A stretch of DNA of 64,000 nucleotides, taken from contig JAHBMJ010002929.1 of the NCBI GenBank assembly GCA_018398765.1, positions 1-64,000 of the forward strand. Direction: 5' to 3'. The notes under the pieces are model-generated. The model was not told the origin of the DNA. It saw only the letters and a program-made list of their open reading frames with translations, and made no database searches. A program made the position numbers and the translations under genes. Below, piece by piece: positions 1 through 11,854 of this stretch; position 1 is the first letter of the stretch; every line of letters begins with the position of its first letter. The stretch is from Chromera velia (taxonomy: Eukaryota; Sar; Chromeraceae).

Positions 1-2
1 CT

Positions 3-545
3 GAATTCGAAGCAGTATTGCCGGTAGGTCTTTCCGGACACGAGGATGCAGACATGGGAAGCGGAGACTGTCAGTGGGAGATCAGTCAGAAAGCAGCATC
101 CCTTTTCCCAGAGTCAGCGCCGTTCATTGCCGGAGAAACTGAAGTTGCCCCCATGAGGATTGGGATAATAGAATTGACCCGAAACGCAGGAAAGCCAGAG
201 AGAAAGAGAGAGAAGCAGAAAGCAAAGAGAGGGGCAAAACAAACGGAAAGACATGCAACGCTGCTGAACACGATGCGCTCAGCTCGCGCTCAAGATCATG
301 AGATGCCTTCCGGTAGAGTTCCATATAGAGAGGGATTCAGTGCACAGACACCAGAAGTGGGGAGACGAGTTAGGCCTGTCTGCACTGGAATTCGATCAGG
401 CCTGACGGAAAGAGAAAGAGTGCAACTGGTATTTGAACGCCAAGAGCGAGAACGTACTGCTGCCTTAAACATGATAAGGCAGAACATGATGAGGCAACAG
501 CGTTCAGGTGTGACCGAATGGAAGGGGTATAGCCGACAGTCTTGA
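3..545 (+). CDS. 3' exon of an unrecognised gene, cut by the left edge
   Basis: An open frame runs from the window edge to a TGA at 543-545, about 180 codons. I recognise no domain. The product is polar and rich in Arg, Lys, Glu and Gln, with a basic stretch around residues 60-85 (GKPERKREKQKAKRG) and a C-terminal helical, charged segment (TERERVQLVFERQERERTAALNMIRQ). No convincing acceptor is visible before it, so it may begin upstream. It lies 1.1 kb before the retroelement and could be the last exon of a host gene or a chance open frame. Composition and length favour real coding only weakly. Confidence 0.35.
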   Translation, partial: EFEAVLPVGLSGHEDADMGSGDCQWEISQKAASLFPESAPFIAGETEVAPMRIGIIELTRNAGKPERKREKQKAKRGAKQTERHATLLNTMRSARAQDHEMPSGRVPYREGFSAQTPEVGRRVRPVCTGIRSGLTERERVQLVFERQERERTAALNMIRQNMMRQQRSGVTEWKGYSRQS

Positions 546-1672
546 GATCAGATTGAGGAGACGGTATTCACCCCGCTATAACAGCCCCATTTGCGTGTTT
601 GATCATCTGTTCCATGCATAGAGCCCATTTATTTTTTTTTTCAGCTGCGTCTGCCTTTGACTTCATCTGCATGGCCGTGCGGACACGGCCTGGAGGAGAG
701 GGGGCATGTGTGTAGGTAGGAAAGAGGCAGTGCATCTTTGTCCCTCCACCTGAGCAGAAGTGAAATGCAGGATGGACAAGAAAAAGAGAGATGAGAGCAT
801 AATATGAGAGAGGAGTCGAAAGACATAAGAAGAAGAGAAGACAGAATGTTCCAAATCGCTGGGCAAAAGCTTCAAACATCATCAAACGTCCCGAACCCGG
901 TTCTGACAATGCTCTGTAGAGACATGCACGTCAAGCCTGATCGCTCTCGTCTTGTGAAATAAACCTCGCAACCCCTGTCTGAGTTCAACAGCTGAGTACA
1001 TCCATATGAAAGTGTCGGGACGACACTCTGGGGGAGGTGGCACGTTACATTGTGAGGTTGTAGGCATTGTCAGAGCTGCACGTAGTGCGCGCATGTCGAG
1101 CGTATGGCGTATATGTATGTACATGTATGCATTGTATTAATTGGTTCGCATGCAAGTCAATTCAGAAATACAGTCTTGCCTGTGTGTAAGACTAAAGAGA
1201 AGTCCGAACAATACATGTCCGACCCTCAGATCTTATAGCCCCGTACGTTAGCAGCGCCATAACTCTACGGTGTCTGTTTTCAGAATACTTGACCCAACCG
1301 CCACCACCATGTCAAGATGTGTCAGACACCTCACGCGCGATCTGAACAACAGGGACGGAGAGACAACTGTTGGACCTGAGTGGCCACTTCGAACTTCCCA
1401 AAAAAGAAAACATCTGGCCAGTCTGCCCCTCCAAACACACAGCAGCAGCAGTAGCAGCAGCAGCAGACTGTACAACAGAGACAGACGCAGAGAGAGAGAA
1501 CATCGTTCCAGAGGCACCGACAGCTTCCTACTTCTCATTACTCCAGCGCCTCCAACACTTGCCCCAATAGGCACACTGAAAGGATAACATCTATGCAAAC
1601 TACAACGCAGACTCGCTCTGCCCACATACTGATTGACAGGTTCTACAGCCTCTTTCAGGCGTAATAGGTGGT
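546..1672. other. spacer without a supported gene
   Basis: Short open frames occur on both strands around 1250-1625, including a CAG/Ser run at 1440-1467, but none has start, splice or family support. The segment ends where the first terminal repeat of the DIRS-like element begins. Confidence 0.5.
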
Positions 1673-2014
1673 ATGGTAGTTCTGGCAGAGCGATACAGAC
1701 AAAATATTGGAAGCGGAGCCGGAACTAAGGCTCAGCTGTAGATAGCCCGAAAGCAAGCGACGGCCTACGATGGCGGTGCCTACTGTGTCTGCGTTCCTCG
1801 GTTGGCGCCGCCTAAGGTATCACAGATATAGCTATTTTACCCTCTGAGGCTTAAGGAGCGTGCGCATAGAATCAAAAATTCCCTGAATATCATAGAAATC
1901 GGAAAGGGTTTCTGAACATCAGCTCTTGGCCTCGAGGCAACATTGTCAAAGAAGAGAGTCGCTCAATCCGTATGCTTGGGGTAGCGGATACCTCAGAAAG
2001 AATCCAAAATTTAC
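1673..2014 (+). repeat. split direct repeat A1 of the DIRS-like element
   Basis: This 342-bp sequence matches 9832-10167 in direct orientation over its whole length, with about 33 substitutions and one 6-base gap by my alignment. It starts ATGGTAGTTCT and ends AAATTTAC in both copies, and similarity stops sharply outside. Confidence 0.9.
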
Positions 2015-2438
2015 TGTTGGTTGGTTGTTTCGCCAGCAGAAAGGGTAGGTGGAGCAAGTAAAAGGCTCACCATGTCATTGTCATCCTCGGAGACTAGCTG
2101 GAAGGCAGACGGTTGCTCAAGGCTGTTAACAGATCGATCAAGTCAGTTAGAGCAAGCCTATCTCAGCAGAACCTCCCTGAACCTAAGTGCCACTAGCTTG
2201 AAAAAACATAATCAAGATGATCTCTATCTGCGGCATCGTTTTTCAAGAGACTGTCCAGATATACGGCTTTGGCTTTCAAGACACCGTAAATGATCCACGC
2301 CTGCGACGTGAACTTTCAAGCTTATCCAAAAATGCGGCTTGAACTTTTAAGTGGTAGTTAGGTTCAGGGAGGTCCTCAGTAGGGTCTCTCTGAAAGAGAG
2401 TATACAGCCTGCGAGTTAAGAAAACATCTATATGATAT

Positions 2439-3958
2439 GTGCATGGTGTGTTCTGTGCGCAGGTTGTCAAAAAGGTGCTCAGTGCTGACACCAGAGATGG
2501 TGAAGAAGGACAGCGACAAGGCCACCCCCTCGAAAGAGGAGCAGACCCTCCAGACGGGAAAGAAGGTTGTTCTCCCAAAAAAGGGTCATTGACAAGCGAA
2601 ATGAAAGGGGGCGGTGAAACCAGATGAGTCAAAGAAGCCCTAGGAGGGTAAGAAAGAGAAGAAAGACCCTGGGGCTCCCAAAACAGAGGCGTCTACTCAA
2701 CAGATGCAGAGAGAAACAAAGAGAAAGGGAGGAGAGGAGAAGAAAGTAGAGGAGAAAGGGAAGGAACAAGCCCCAGTTCAAGTGGTCGAGAGCGATAGCG
2801 AGCTCGACATCATCCCTCAGAAAAAGAGGAAGGAGGAGTCGAAGAAGAAGAAAGGGGGTAAGGTTATTGAGGAGAAGGAGTCCGACCCTGACAGTTCAGA
2901 GGACTCATCGGATTCCTCTTCATCATCAGCCAAAGACGGTCACCACGGTCCCTCCTACTTAGGGGAGCATGCGGTCAGTACCATCGTGTTGATGAAGGCA
3001 AAAGGGAAGGGGTTAGAGAGACGTGGCAGGAGCAGATACAGAGAATGCTCGACTCGATCGGGCATTTTCACTTAGCCCCCGTGTCCGCACAAGATGCAAC
3101 ATCGGTCCTCCCGACCGAGGGGTGGATCGCACAGGCATTGATTAGGTTGTCCAGCAGAGAGCAGAAAAAAGCTGGGGAAGCTACTGGCTACAACTTTTCG
3201 GACCCACCCACGGTGGGGCGATCATGGACAGCAAAGAGATTAAAGTGGGCCACTCAGGCAGAAGAAGCACTCGCTAGAGGGGACAAACGCAAAGCCGTGC
3301 AATGCGTAATAAAGGCAGTCGCAGCAGATAAGGTGGTATGTTTCTTAGGGGCCTTGGATACAGACAGGGTCCTCCAAAAGATGGCTCTGTCCGCCATGGG
3401 AGAGGCCTTCGAAACTATCGCCGACAGGGTCTGAACCCTCCGCCCTCCTCACGCCTCCGACATGATTGCACTGTTAGTATGGGATCTGGCAAAGCGGGTG
3501 GCAGTGTGTGAAAGGGAGGCACATGGCGGGGGCAGCTTTCCTAGCCGGGGAGGCTATAGAGGGAGTAGAACACCAGTAAGCAGATGGGTCCTGGAGACGC
3601 AACCCCGTTCAGGGGGAGGAGGTCAACTAATAGGTTGGGGTGGGGTAGCAGCAGCAGCGTCCACTACCCGACCTTCTCCATTCCTCAAACAGCCAGTGTG
3701 GCACTCTCGAGCCAGGTACAGGCAGGGCCTAAGTGTGGACCTAGTTGCTACCTGAGAGCGAGGATGCCGGGTCATGAGGACAGAAAGACAGACCATGCCC
3801 CAGACGAATGCCCAGTCAAAAAAGCAGTAGAGGCGAAGGGGCCTAACACAGAGGAAAGCTGGGTGTGGGAGACGGCAATCAGAGGAAACGCAAAGTTTGA
3901 GAAGCAGGCGGCAGAGAGGAGATGGCGCCAGGGGTTGAGAGCAATGCACTATCAGTAA
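2439..3958 (+). mobile_element. gag-like region of the DIRS-like element, fossil
   Basis: Open stretches encode a highly charged Lys/Glu/Ser-rich part (about 2700-2940) followed by a globular, helical part (about 3045-3430) and a Cys/His-containing tail near 3750-3800. Position between the first repeat and the reverse transcriptase, and composition, suggest the structural (gag-like) gene. No gag family is recognisable by eye. Confidence 0.5.
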
Positions 3959-5141
3959 GAGAGGGGAAAGGCAGCAGACCGAACGATGTTGAATGACTTA
4001 ATGAGTCTGGATGTTAGCTGATTGACTCGGTGTGTTTGTGTGCAGAGCTGTCCCCTACCAACCTAGCGAGGAATTTGGCGTATGAGGTGAATGCGCTACA
4101 CCACTGGCAGGACCTTACCGTCAACGTCCTATGATTTTTCCCTCCCGATGCATAATCGACGTGTGCGAGGATGTGTCTGTGCATGACTGCCAGCAACGGG
4201 ATATTAGTGGTCAAAAGAGGTTGTGTTGATTCACATTGGGGCATGAGAGAACGGGGGAGTGTTCAGGAGGTTAGAGAGTCTAAACCAAAAAGAGAGAGTG
4301 AAGGTGGCAATGGTTGATCGGCCGTCAGAGGCGTCTATCAGTTGACTCAGTTCTCACACTGTTGTTGAGCGAGGACTGACGAGAGGTCGTGAATGGTATT
4401 AAACGTAGAGTCTTTAGACGGAGGTCTAAGATAGGGCTGAGTGTATGAGTAACCAAGCAGCCTAAATGGGGTCACGAGGGGCGAGGATAAATTGAGTAAG
4501 AGATGATACCTAATTTCCTGTGCGGTTTAGAACAGTCAAGCACAAGTGGCCTACCGTCGGAGGTCATAACAAGACCTTTGAACGGGTTCATGTCATAAGA
4601 GTATCATTGATTGGGTTACGTTGAACGAGGGCGAGGCATCGATATGCAATGTATCTTGGTTGGATCGATGTGAAACCTAGTGCAAGGTAAACAAAAAAGT
4701 AATAACTTAACTAATAGATAATGCATTTAGATCCGTTTAGATCATGTAGAAGGTTAACGTTCAATAAGGAGAAATAGTTAACAGTCTACATGATCAAACA
4801 AAAAAAAAATATGAGGAAGAAAAAATAAAATTACTACAAAAATATGTAGAAAGGTGTTGGATGTAAGATATAATAATTGATAAATGTATAAATTATTGAA
4901 TGTAGGTCCCTCGAAGTCGATAGGACTTCAGAAAGACCAGATAGAAAGACTCTACTTCAAGGATGATGATGATGAGGGTGAGTCAATAGGAGAACCATGG
5001 GCAATATCAAGGAAAGGGGATCCACTGCCCTTACTAGTAAGCAGAGGGCTAATACAGTTGAGGGAGTGGCGCCTGCCAGAGCCTTTAGTACCCCCACTAG
5101 CAGGGTAGATCAGTGCGGACCGGTGGGAGAAGGGGCCACAA

Positions 5142-7067
5142 GTGAAAGCCGATATTATAAAGGAGATGGGGTTGGATGCAACAGTAGCAAAAGGACTCAA
5201 AGAAAGGTTTCACATCCCACTGAGGTGGTGGCCTGAGAGATATCACCAAAAAAATTATTCGTCTTTGTTTAAGTTTGGATCGAAAGTAGAAGAAGAATTT
5301 AAAAGATTAGTTAAGGAGGGAATAATTGAGAAGTATGAGAAAATTTTCTATGTTGTTTCCCTTCCAGGGGCAGTCCCAAAAGTAGATATAGGCAAACCGC
5401 GCGTCATAATAGATATGATGGCATCGGGCATTAACCCCACCACTCAAAACACAGTGATGGGACTCCCATCGATCAGACATGGGCTGAGGAGCCTACCCCT
5501 CGGAGGGTATATGACAAAATTAGACCTCCAGAATAGGTATTTCTATATCAGAATCTACCCAAACCATGTTGATCTGTTGGGTTTCTACAATCCGTTTGAT
5601 AAAGAGTTTTATTATAATAGATACCGGGTACTTTGTTTTGGCCTGAAGTTTGCGCCATTCCTATTTTAAAGAGTCATGGAGCATATTCAAGCTTTATTCC
5701 ACCGCCATGGCTTGAACTCGGCAAAGATCATGTTATTCACATATATTGATGACTTTTGGATTGGCGCAGAGACAAGAGAAGAGTATGAGGAAGCAATGAA
5801 CCTTATACTAGCACTATTAGAAAAAATGGGGTGGAAAGTTAACGCAAGTAAAACAGTGGGGCCAGCACAAAGGCTCGAGTTTATAAGCATTGGAATAAAT
5901 TTCAAGCAGTTGCTTCTATTTATTTCAGAGAAGAAACAAGAGAAAGCTTTGGCAAGAATTTGGGAATTGAGGGAAGAAGCAACCAAGCACGAAGGGTTAG
6001 TTACAGTGACAACATTGTTAAGGGTGGTTAGCCTACTAAACCACCTCCGACTTATTGTCACACATAGAGGGTAACATTTATCACCGTTTTGGAAAGAGGT
6101 AGCCCTCAATAAATAACCTAAATCCAGAACTGAATGGCAGAAGTAGAAGAGAACCGAAGTAAAATTGTCAGAAGAAATGAGTGAGGCACTCCACTGGTGG
6201 TAGCTAGCACTTCAAGCAAGCCCTACGAGATGTTTGTATCCTACTCCGACAGGAGGAGTAGATACATGGGAAGCAGATTGGCTGCCAGATTAGAAGTTGT
6301 GTAACATCCCCAAAAGGGTCCAATATTAAGTGATTACAAGTGATGCCACAGGACCAGGGGGTAGAGCCCTCTAGAAAAACACTCCGATCTGGTGGGAGTG
6401 GTCAGGGGCTTAAGCCACAAACTCATCAAATTGGAAAGAAGCAAAAACGGCAGCAACTACCCTGAAGATGTTTACTAACCGCTACCCAAATGAGTTTAGA
6501 GGGTCAAAAGTTGTCATCAGATCCGATAATTCAACCACTGTACAGATTGTTAACAAACGTCACAGTGAGACAGGGGCTTTAGGGCAAATAGTCGAAGAAA
6601 TACAAGCAATCAAGAGATGGTTCAAGATGGAAGTAGTTGCCTAGGTAGTTGCAACCCATATTCCGGGAGAACAAAATTCTGTAGCTGACTTCCTATCATG
6701 GCTCGGGGCATTTCATTTGCAGTCTGAAAAACTGCAAGACGGAGTAATCAGACACATCAAGCATCAACTTCAGATGCTAAAATTAGAAATTAGGAAGAAA
6801 TTTAAGGGGAAACAAATTGATATTTGTTGCCTGGGGGCAGATAAATATAAATCAGCACTAGATGAATCGCAGGAACCGAGAGTGCTGGTCCTTCCGTCCA
6901 CAGTGTGGCAGTGCGTGAAGCAGCCTAGCATTCAGTCGGATGGAGCCCCGACGCTAGCCCTGACGTCAATATGCTTGCACCGCATGCCAGTAGGGAGTAA
7001 AATATTCAAAGTTCAAGACCCGCTAGAGTTGTTAGCCCCCCAAGATGAAGAGGAACAAAGCAGATGA
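5142..7067 (+). mobile_element. reverse transcriptase and RNase H region, fossil
   Basis: The reverse transcriptase fingers and palm are recognisable (KPRVIIDM near 5395, a KLDLQNRYFYIRI palm segment near 5520, and YIDD at about 5743). An RNase H-like stretch follows at about 6490-6710 (RSDNSTTVQIVN and HIPGEQNSVADFLS), in the style of DIRS-order elements. The region is broken. Confidence 0.8.
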
Positions 7068-7572
7068 AAGCTTGAAGTGCAGCGGGGGGAAGTGTTGAAA
7101 GAAGAATGGGAAGCAAGATTGTTGTTCACTTAATAAAAAAATGTAGAAAGCACCCGTGGTACTGTAGTTTGCCGAGACTGTGTGTCAGTTGAAGAAATAA
7201 TGCAAAACGGTTGCATGCTCATCATACAAAAAAAAAAACATGTGAAAGAGTGGGCATAGTAGATGCGAGCTTTTAGACTAAATAGACCTATGCATGAGCA
7301 TTGGCTCAGCTTAAACTCATTATATCAATCAAATAAACATAAAATTATATATCTCAATAAAAGGGAGTGCAAGTCGGATATATGAATGTAACACATTAAC
7401 CGTTTTAAACAGGTCTCTATGCATAAAATAACTTGCAGGTAGCGAATGCGCCTCCAAGTCGCCGAGGAGTAGCCAGAGGAAAGACCGTCATGGTCTTCAA
7501 AGTTTAGAAAGACGGCGATCATGTCGTTAATCAGCTCTACCCCTGAAACTACAGAAGGAAGGATACTCATCA

Positions 7573-7962
7573 ATGGAACAGATTATTGAGGAAATAAAAG
7601 AACCAGTGGGGTCTACCTCATTAAACGTATTAGTGGAGACAGCGTGGGAGTTGGAAGGGGGTGCATTAGAGGAGAATATAAAAGAAAGATACGAATACGT
7701 GATAAAAAAGCTGAAAGAGTCAAACTCAGAACTGCTGCCTATGGACACAATTGACAAAGTGAAAATGGGATTTGCCCATCTGAAAGAGAAAAAAGGAGAA
7801 GAGAGAGGAGGACTGATTATTATGGGTTACCACCTCCACCCCTTGATTATTATTGATCGGTCTATAGGCTATCATGCAATGCATGAGTCTAGGACAATGC
7901 TGTATTGCCCCTTTGTCAGACCTACATCATTCATCGGAGTGGGGCTGCCGTCTGCTAGCTGA
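7573..7962 (+). mobile_element. uncharacterised internal open stretch of the DIRS-like element
   Basis: A 129-residue open stretch lies between the RNase H and recombinase regions. It is Glu/Lys-rich and helical in its first 75 residues. I recognise no domain. It could be part of the recombinase N-terminal region or unrelated sequence inside the fossil. Confidence 0.3.
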
Positions 7963-8500
7963 AACCTGGCGCCTGAATCATGACGCTTAATCGATTTAAG
8001 TGCCGTCCCTCACTATAGAAGGCTGCGACAATCAAACCAATCCAAGATACTGAAAGCAGACAGAGCAAACCAGTGAAGAGGGAGAAAAAAGATTGGGATA
8101 GATGTATGAAGAAGGCGTTCAAAGGGTCAAAGGGATGAACAATTCGGAAAAAGACCGTTTGGTCATTGTGCTCGCGTCTTTTATCTGTAAGAAAAGAGGA
8201 AAAAGAGATGACAAGGAAAGAAAACAGAGAAATAAGAAATAGAATCAACTCCCATTGCTAAGCTTTATACTCAGTCTGTTCTCACAGCCACGTTGCAACA
8301 AACTTGCCCATTTGAAGACCAGGTCGGTCACCCTTTCCTTCTTCTGCTGGATAGTTTTCGAGCGTGACAAAAGCCCGCACAGCGCGTGTGACTGCATGAT
8401 GGGAAAGACATATCAAAGGAGAGGTTCTCTCTACTGAACGCTCGTTCTTCCCCCTCTTTGAACTGTTCGAGAAAGCCAATCTCGTCTTGAATCTGATCCC

Positions 8501-9452
8501 ATGCCCTCTGATGCCAAAACTTCTTTGCTGACTTGGAAACGACGGCGGGAGTCGTCATCTGATGCACCCGAGTTATATTATTTCTGGAAGGGGTTGAAAA
8601 ATTCGATGGACAACAGAGTGAAAGAGAAATTCACATTGAAATTGGAAGAAATAGATAAATTAATAGAGCACTGGTCAAAAAAAAAGAGGTTGGATGGGGT
8701 TAGGACTAGGAGTCAGGAATGGAGCAATTACAGTCCTATCCTTCTTCCCAGCAAAGAGAGTGGGAGAAGTGTTACATCTTTAGAGAGAGGATGTAGACAT
8801 TTAAAAAAAAAAAACCCGCCTCTAGCAGTAGTGAAAATTCACAGATCGAAGAGAGATACATGGGAACAGAGACGGATTGCTCCTATTCCTTTGTGGCCGA
8901 GGGAAAGAAAACCCAGAGGGCAGATTCTGATTCGATACATGAAAATTGCGCCAAAAGAAGGGAACTTTTTTCAAAATGTGGATGCTAGGGGGAAGAGGTG
9001 GACGGGAAAAGAGTTCAGAAGGGATACGTGGTAGAGAGCTTTGTGGAAAACAATTGAGAAAGTGCTTAATTCCGGGTTGAAATCCGACAGATTTCATAAC
9101 ATACTCACTCACAGCAAGCGGACATACAGCAACCAGAAGGGCCAAGATCCCAGTAGATGTCGGGATCGATCTTTTGGGTCACAGTAGTATGAATGTGTGG
9201 ATGGCTTATGGGAAGTGAGATACAGAAGAGCAAGCAAAATATGTTGCAAAACTGTATGTGAGGAGAAGGAGAGGGTTATTTAGCCGAAGGGGCAAACTTA
9301 TGGTTGACAATGTTGGAAATGCGAATATCGAGGGCTTGATGTCATCTGATCATGAGACTAATTACACCAAAGTAACCAGACTGCAGATCGACTCTTGCAT
9401 GCCGAACCTTAAAGTAAGTCAACAGCTGATTATACTAACACATACATATTGA
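8501..9452 (+). mobile_element. tyrosine recombinase region, fossil
   Basis: The catalytic C-terminal signature of tyrosine recombinases is visible near 9150-9200: a hydrophobic strand followed by LGHSSMN and a downstream Tyr, the usual LGHSS...Y box. This enzyme type defines the DIRS order. The region is broken, and the upstream part is assigned only by position. Confidence 0.6.
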
Positions 9453-9688
9453 TATTTTCATTGTCAATGACCGGGGGTAAAATAATGTTAAAAATATAAT
9501 TCTGTCAGCAATTTTATTATATGTCCCACACCTAATAATATCAGTGTGCACAACCCCAAAATTTTATATATAGAATTGGATATTATATTAGCCGGCTGCG
9601 GAAAAAAATTTAAATAATGGAAGGTAGACTTGGGCTACCTCCCGATATATGACGTCGGAGATCTGTGAGGGTGTGGGGGTATAGGGAT

Positions 9689-9788
9689 GGAGAGGCTTAC
9701 CCTGCTGGCAACGGTAGCCTGCCAAAGGGTCCATGGTAGGCTAGTGTCGCTAGCGGGTATACCTTAGGCTGGCAGACAAACCAGACCT
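9689..9788 (+). repeat. split direct repeat B1
   Basis: About 65-100 bp beginning GGAGAGGCTTACCCTGCTGG recurs directly at 10315 and in inverted form at about 10392-10492. It lies just before A2, as expected for the B1 block. Confidence 0.8.
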
Positions 9789-9831
9789 ATATCACAAACA
9801 GTAGAGCACGTGGTAGGGCACGAAGGCTGGG

Positions 9832-10167
9832 ATGGTAGTTCTAGTGAAGTGACACAGACAAAATATTAGAAGCAGAGCCGGAACTAAGGCTCAGCCGTAG
9901 ATAGCCTGAAAGCAAGCGACGGCCTATGATGACGGTGCCTGCTGTGTCTGCGTTCCTCGGTTAGCGCCGCCTAAGGTATCACAGATATAGCTATTTTGCC
10001 CTCCGAGGCTTAAAGAGCACGCGCGTAGAATCAGAAATTCCTTGAATGTCACAGAAATCAGAAAGGGTTTCTGAATATCAGCTCTTGGCTTCGAGGTAAC
10101 AAAGAAGAGAGTCGCTCAATCTGTATGCTTAGGGTAGCAGATACCTCAGAAAGAATCTGAAATTTAC
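9832..10167 (+). repeat. split direct repeat A2
   Basis: Second copy of the A repeat, 336 bp, in direct orientation relative to 1673-2014. It is flanked by B1 on the left and B2 on the right. Confidence 0.9.
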
Positions 10168-10311
10168 CTACCCACCCTCCCGGTAGATCTCCGGGCCCGG
10201 CCTGAATTCCAGTCTGGGCAAGCACCGAGATGGTGTCCCGGTGCACCATTCGTCATAACTGGTTGGGTGTGTCTATCACATCACACAAAGAGATGAGTCT
10301 GCTAGATCGGG

Positions 10312-10494
10312 GGCGGAGAGGCTTACCCTGCTGGCAACGGTGGCCTGCCAAAGGGCCCATGGTAGGCTAGTGTCGCTAGCGGGCATGACCTAGGTCTGGT
10401 TTATCTGCCAGCCTAGGGCACGTCCGCTAGCGATACTAGCCTACCATGGGCCCTTTGGCAGGCTACCGTTGCCAGCAGGGTAAGCCTCTCCGCC
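10312..10494. repeat. 183-bp palindrome formed by B2 and an inverted B copy
   Basis: The left arm 10312-10382 and right arm 10424-10494 are reverse complements over 71 bp with only a couple of mismatches, around a 41-bp loop. Both arms are copies of the B repeat. Cruciform formation is possible. Confidence 0.9.
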
Positions 10495-10537
10495 GGTGTT
10501 TAGACTTCTTTTTATCCTTTTGACCTCTGCAATGCAG

Positions 10538-11296
10538 CTAAAAGATCTCAGCAAAGACCAGGGTGATAAGATGAAGGGCTTACACGATGACATGTCTGCT
10601 TTCTCTTCCTTTTTCACGCAGCAGAGGGCGGAGACTGGTGGTCTGTTCCAGAACGTGTCTACTCTCACGTCTCTGTTGTCTGCGCAGGGGGGTGAGGTAA
10701 AGGGCTTACAAGTCGACGTCTCTGCTCTTTTCTCTCTCTTGACTCAGCAAAGTGGTGAGGTGAGGGGCGTGCAGGGAAAAGTCTCGTGGCTGGAGGAAAC
10801 ACAACTAAACCGACTCAAACGTGAGTGGGAAAGGAAGCCCCCGGGTAGGAGGGAGGAAGGGAGGGAGGGAGGGAGGGAGGGTGTCTTCGTTTCATGTAAT
10901 GTTAACTCTTGGTTAGGATCGGTGCATCAGGGGTAATCTCCATGTCAAAGAGGAAGCTTGAATGCTCTCACCTATGGCGTTGGTTTTTCTTTTATTCGAG
11001 ATCCTTTTCGGGGGGAATCCTTGTCGTTTGCTTTATCCTCTTAACAGTGAATGTGATTTAATTATGCAATCATGAGGAAAATTCTGAAGTGAAATCCGAT
11101 CTAACCTCCGCCCACACAGGCCACAAAAGATGTTCATGCCCCTGCTTCATATTTTTGGCTGTCGTTTGCAGATAAGTACGTGGTACTGTTGGTTTGCCTG
11201 ACGCTTCTGGTGGTGGCGCTGAACATTGGAATCATCGGATCAATCGCTCTTGGTTACACTGTGATGGGCTTCAGAGTGAGGGTCTGCAGAGTTTAG
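10538..11296 (+). CDS. C-terminal exons of a coiled-coil, tail-anchored membrane protein
   Basis: Two exons, 10538-10820 and 11172-11296, join in phase (donor gtgagt, acceptor tttgcag) and end at TAG. The first encodes three to four copies of a 21-22 residue repeat (GEVKGLQVDVSALFSLLTQQ and variants), three heptads each, typical of a parallel coiled coil. The second encodes a single membrane helix (YVVLLVCLTLLVVALNIGIIGSIALGYTV) and a short basic tail, RVRVCRV. The likely product is an anchored rod with its N-terminal part outside this window or lost. The upstream intron side runs straight into the DIRS-like element and its palindrome, so the 5' exons are either further upstream across the insertion or gone. 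The family is not recognised. Confidence 0.55.
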
Positions 11297-11854
11297 AAGA
11301 AGAGAGGGAAACGCAGCGAAAGAGGGAAGCGGGACAGCACGGTGACTCAGGAGAAGTGCAAAGAGCGCGGTCGTATCCATCATGAAGCTCCCGGAGTTGT
11401 TTGTATTCAAAAGTAAGTGCATTCGAACCAAACAATCCGCATCCATTCAGCCAGTCACGACAAGAAAGGCGTACTTTTATGGCCTGACAGTACCCATGCA
11501 CCATAATCTGATTGATTTCTCTCTAACCAGTGCGTTGTCCTTGGTTCGAGGTGTCCGGTCTCTTCCTTTTTTTTTTCTGCCTTGCAGTCTACATCTTTCT
11601 GTTCGAACGGCGAATCAAGTCCAAAATAAATTTGGACTCCCACCATTTGTCAGAACTTTAGACTTCATCCGCTTTAAGTTTTCGCTTCTTCAAAATCTCT
11701 CTCCATCAGTCTATCTCTCTCTCTTGATCTGAAGAAACAGACAGCCGCGTTTGCTCATATACTAGATATGAATTGATTGAGCTGGTCTGCACAGTGTCCT
11801 TCCGACGTGTTTCCTTTTTGGTCGATCGACCTCTCTTGTTAATCTATGACTCTA
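11297..11854. other. spacer without a supported gene
   Basis: Low-complexity open frames on both strands only. No splice-consistent coding chain is visible. Confidence 0.4.

Larger units (their letters stand above)
1673..10494 (+). mobile_element. DIRS-like tyrosine-recombinase retroelement, fossil
   Basis: The element has the order repeat A1 (1673-2014), gag-like region, reverse transcriptase and RNase H, tyrosine recombinase, repeat B1 (about 9689-9788), A2 (9832-10167), B2 (from 10312). The A1-ORFs-B1-A2-B2 order is the split-direct-repeat layout known from PAT and Ngaro-type DIRS elements, which use a tyrosine recombinase instead of a DDE integrase. The coding part is broken, with roughly half a dozen or more interruptions. 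A1 and A2 differ at about 10% of sites, so the copy is not recent. The exact right end is uncertain because B2 runs into an inverted copy of itself. Confidence 0.8.

Noticed and set aside
7573-7962. An independent host gene inside the retroelement
   Set aside because: Position between recognisable element parts and no splice or family evidence. Treated as part of the fossil.
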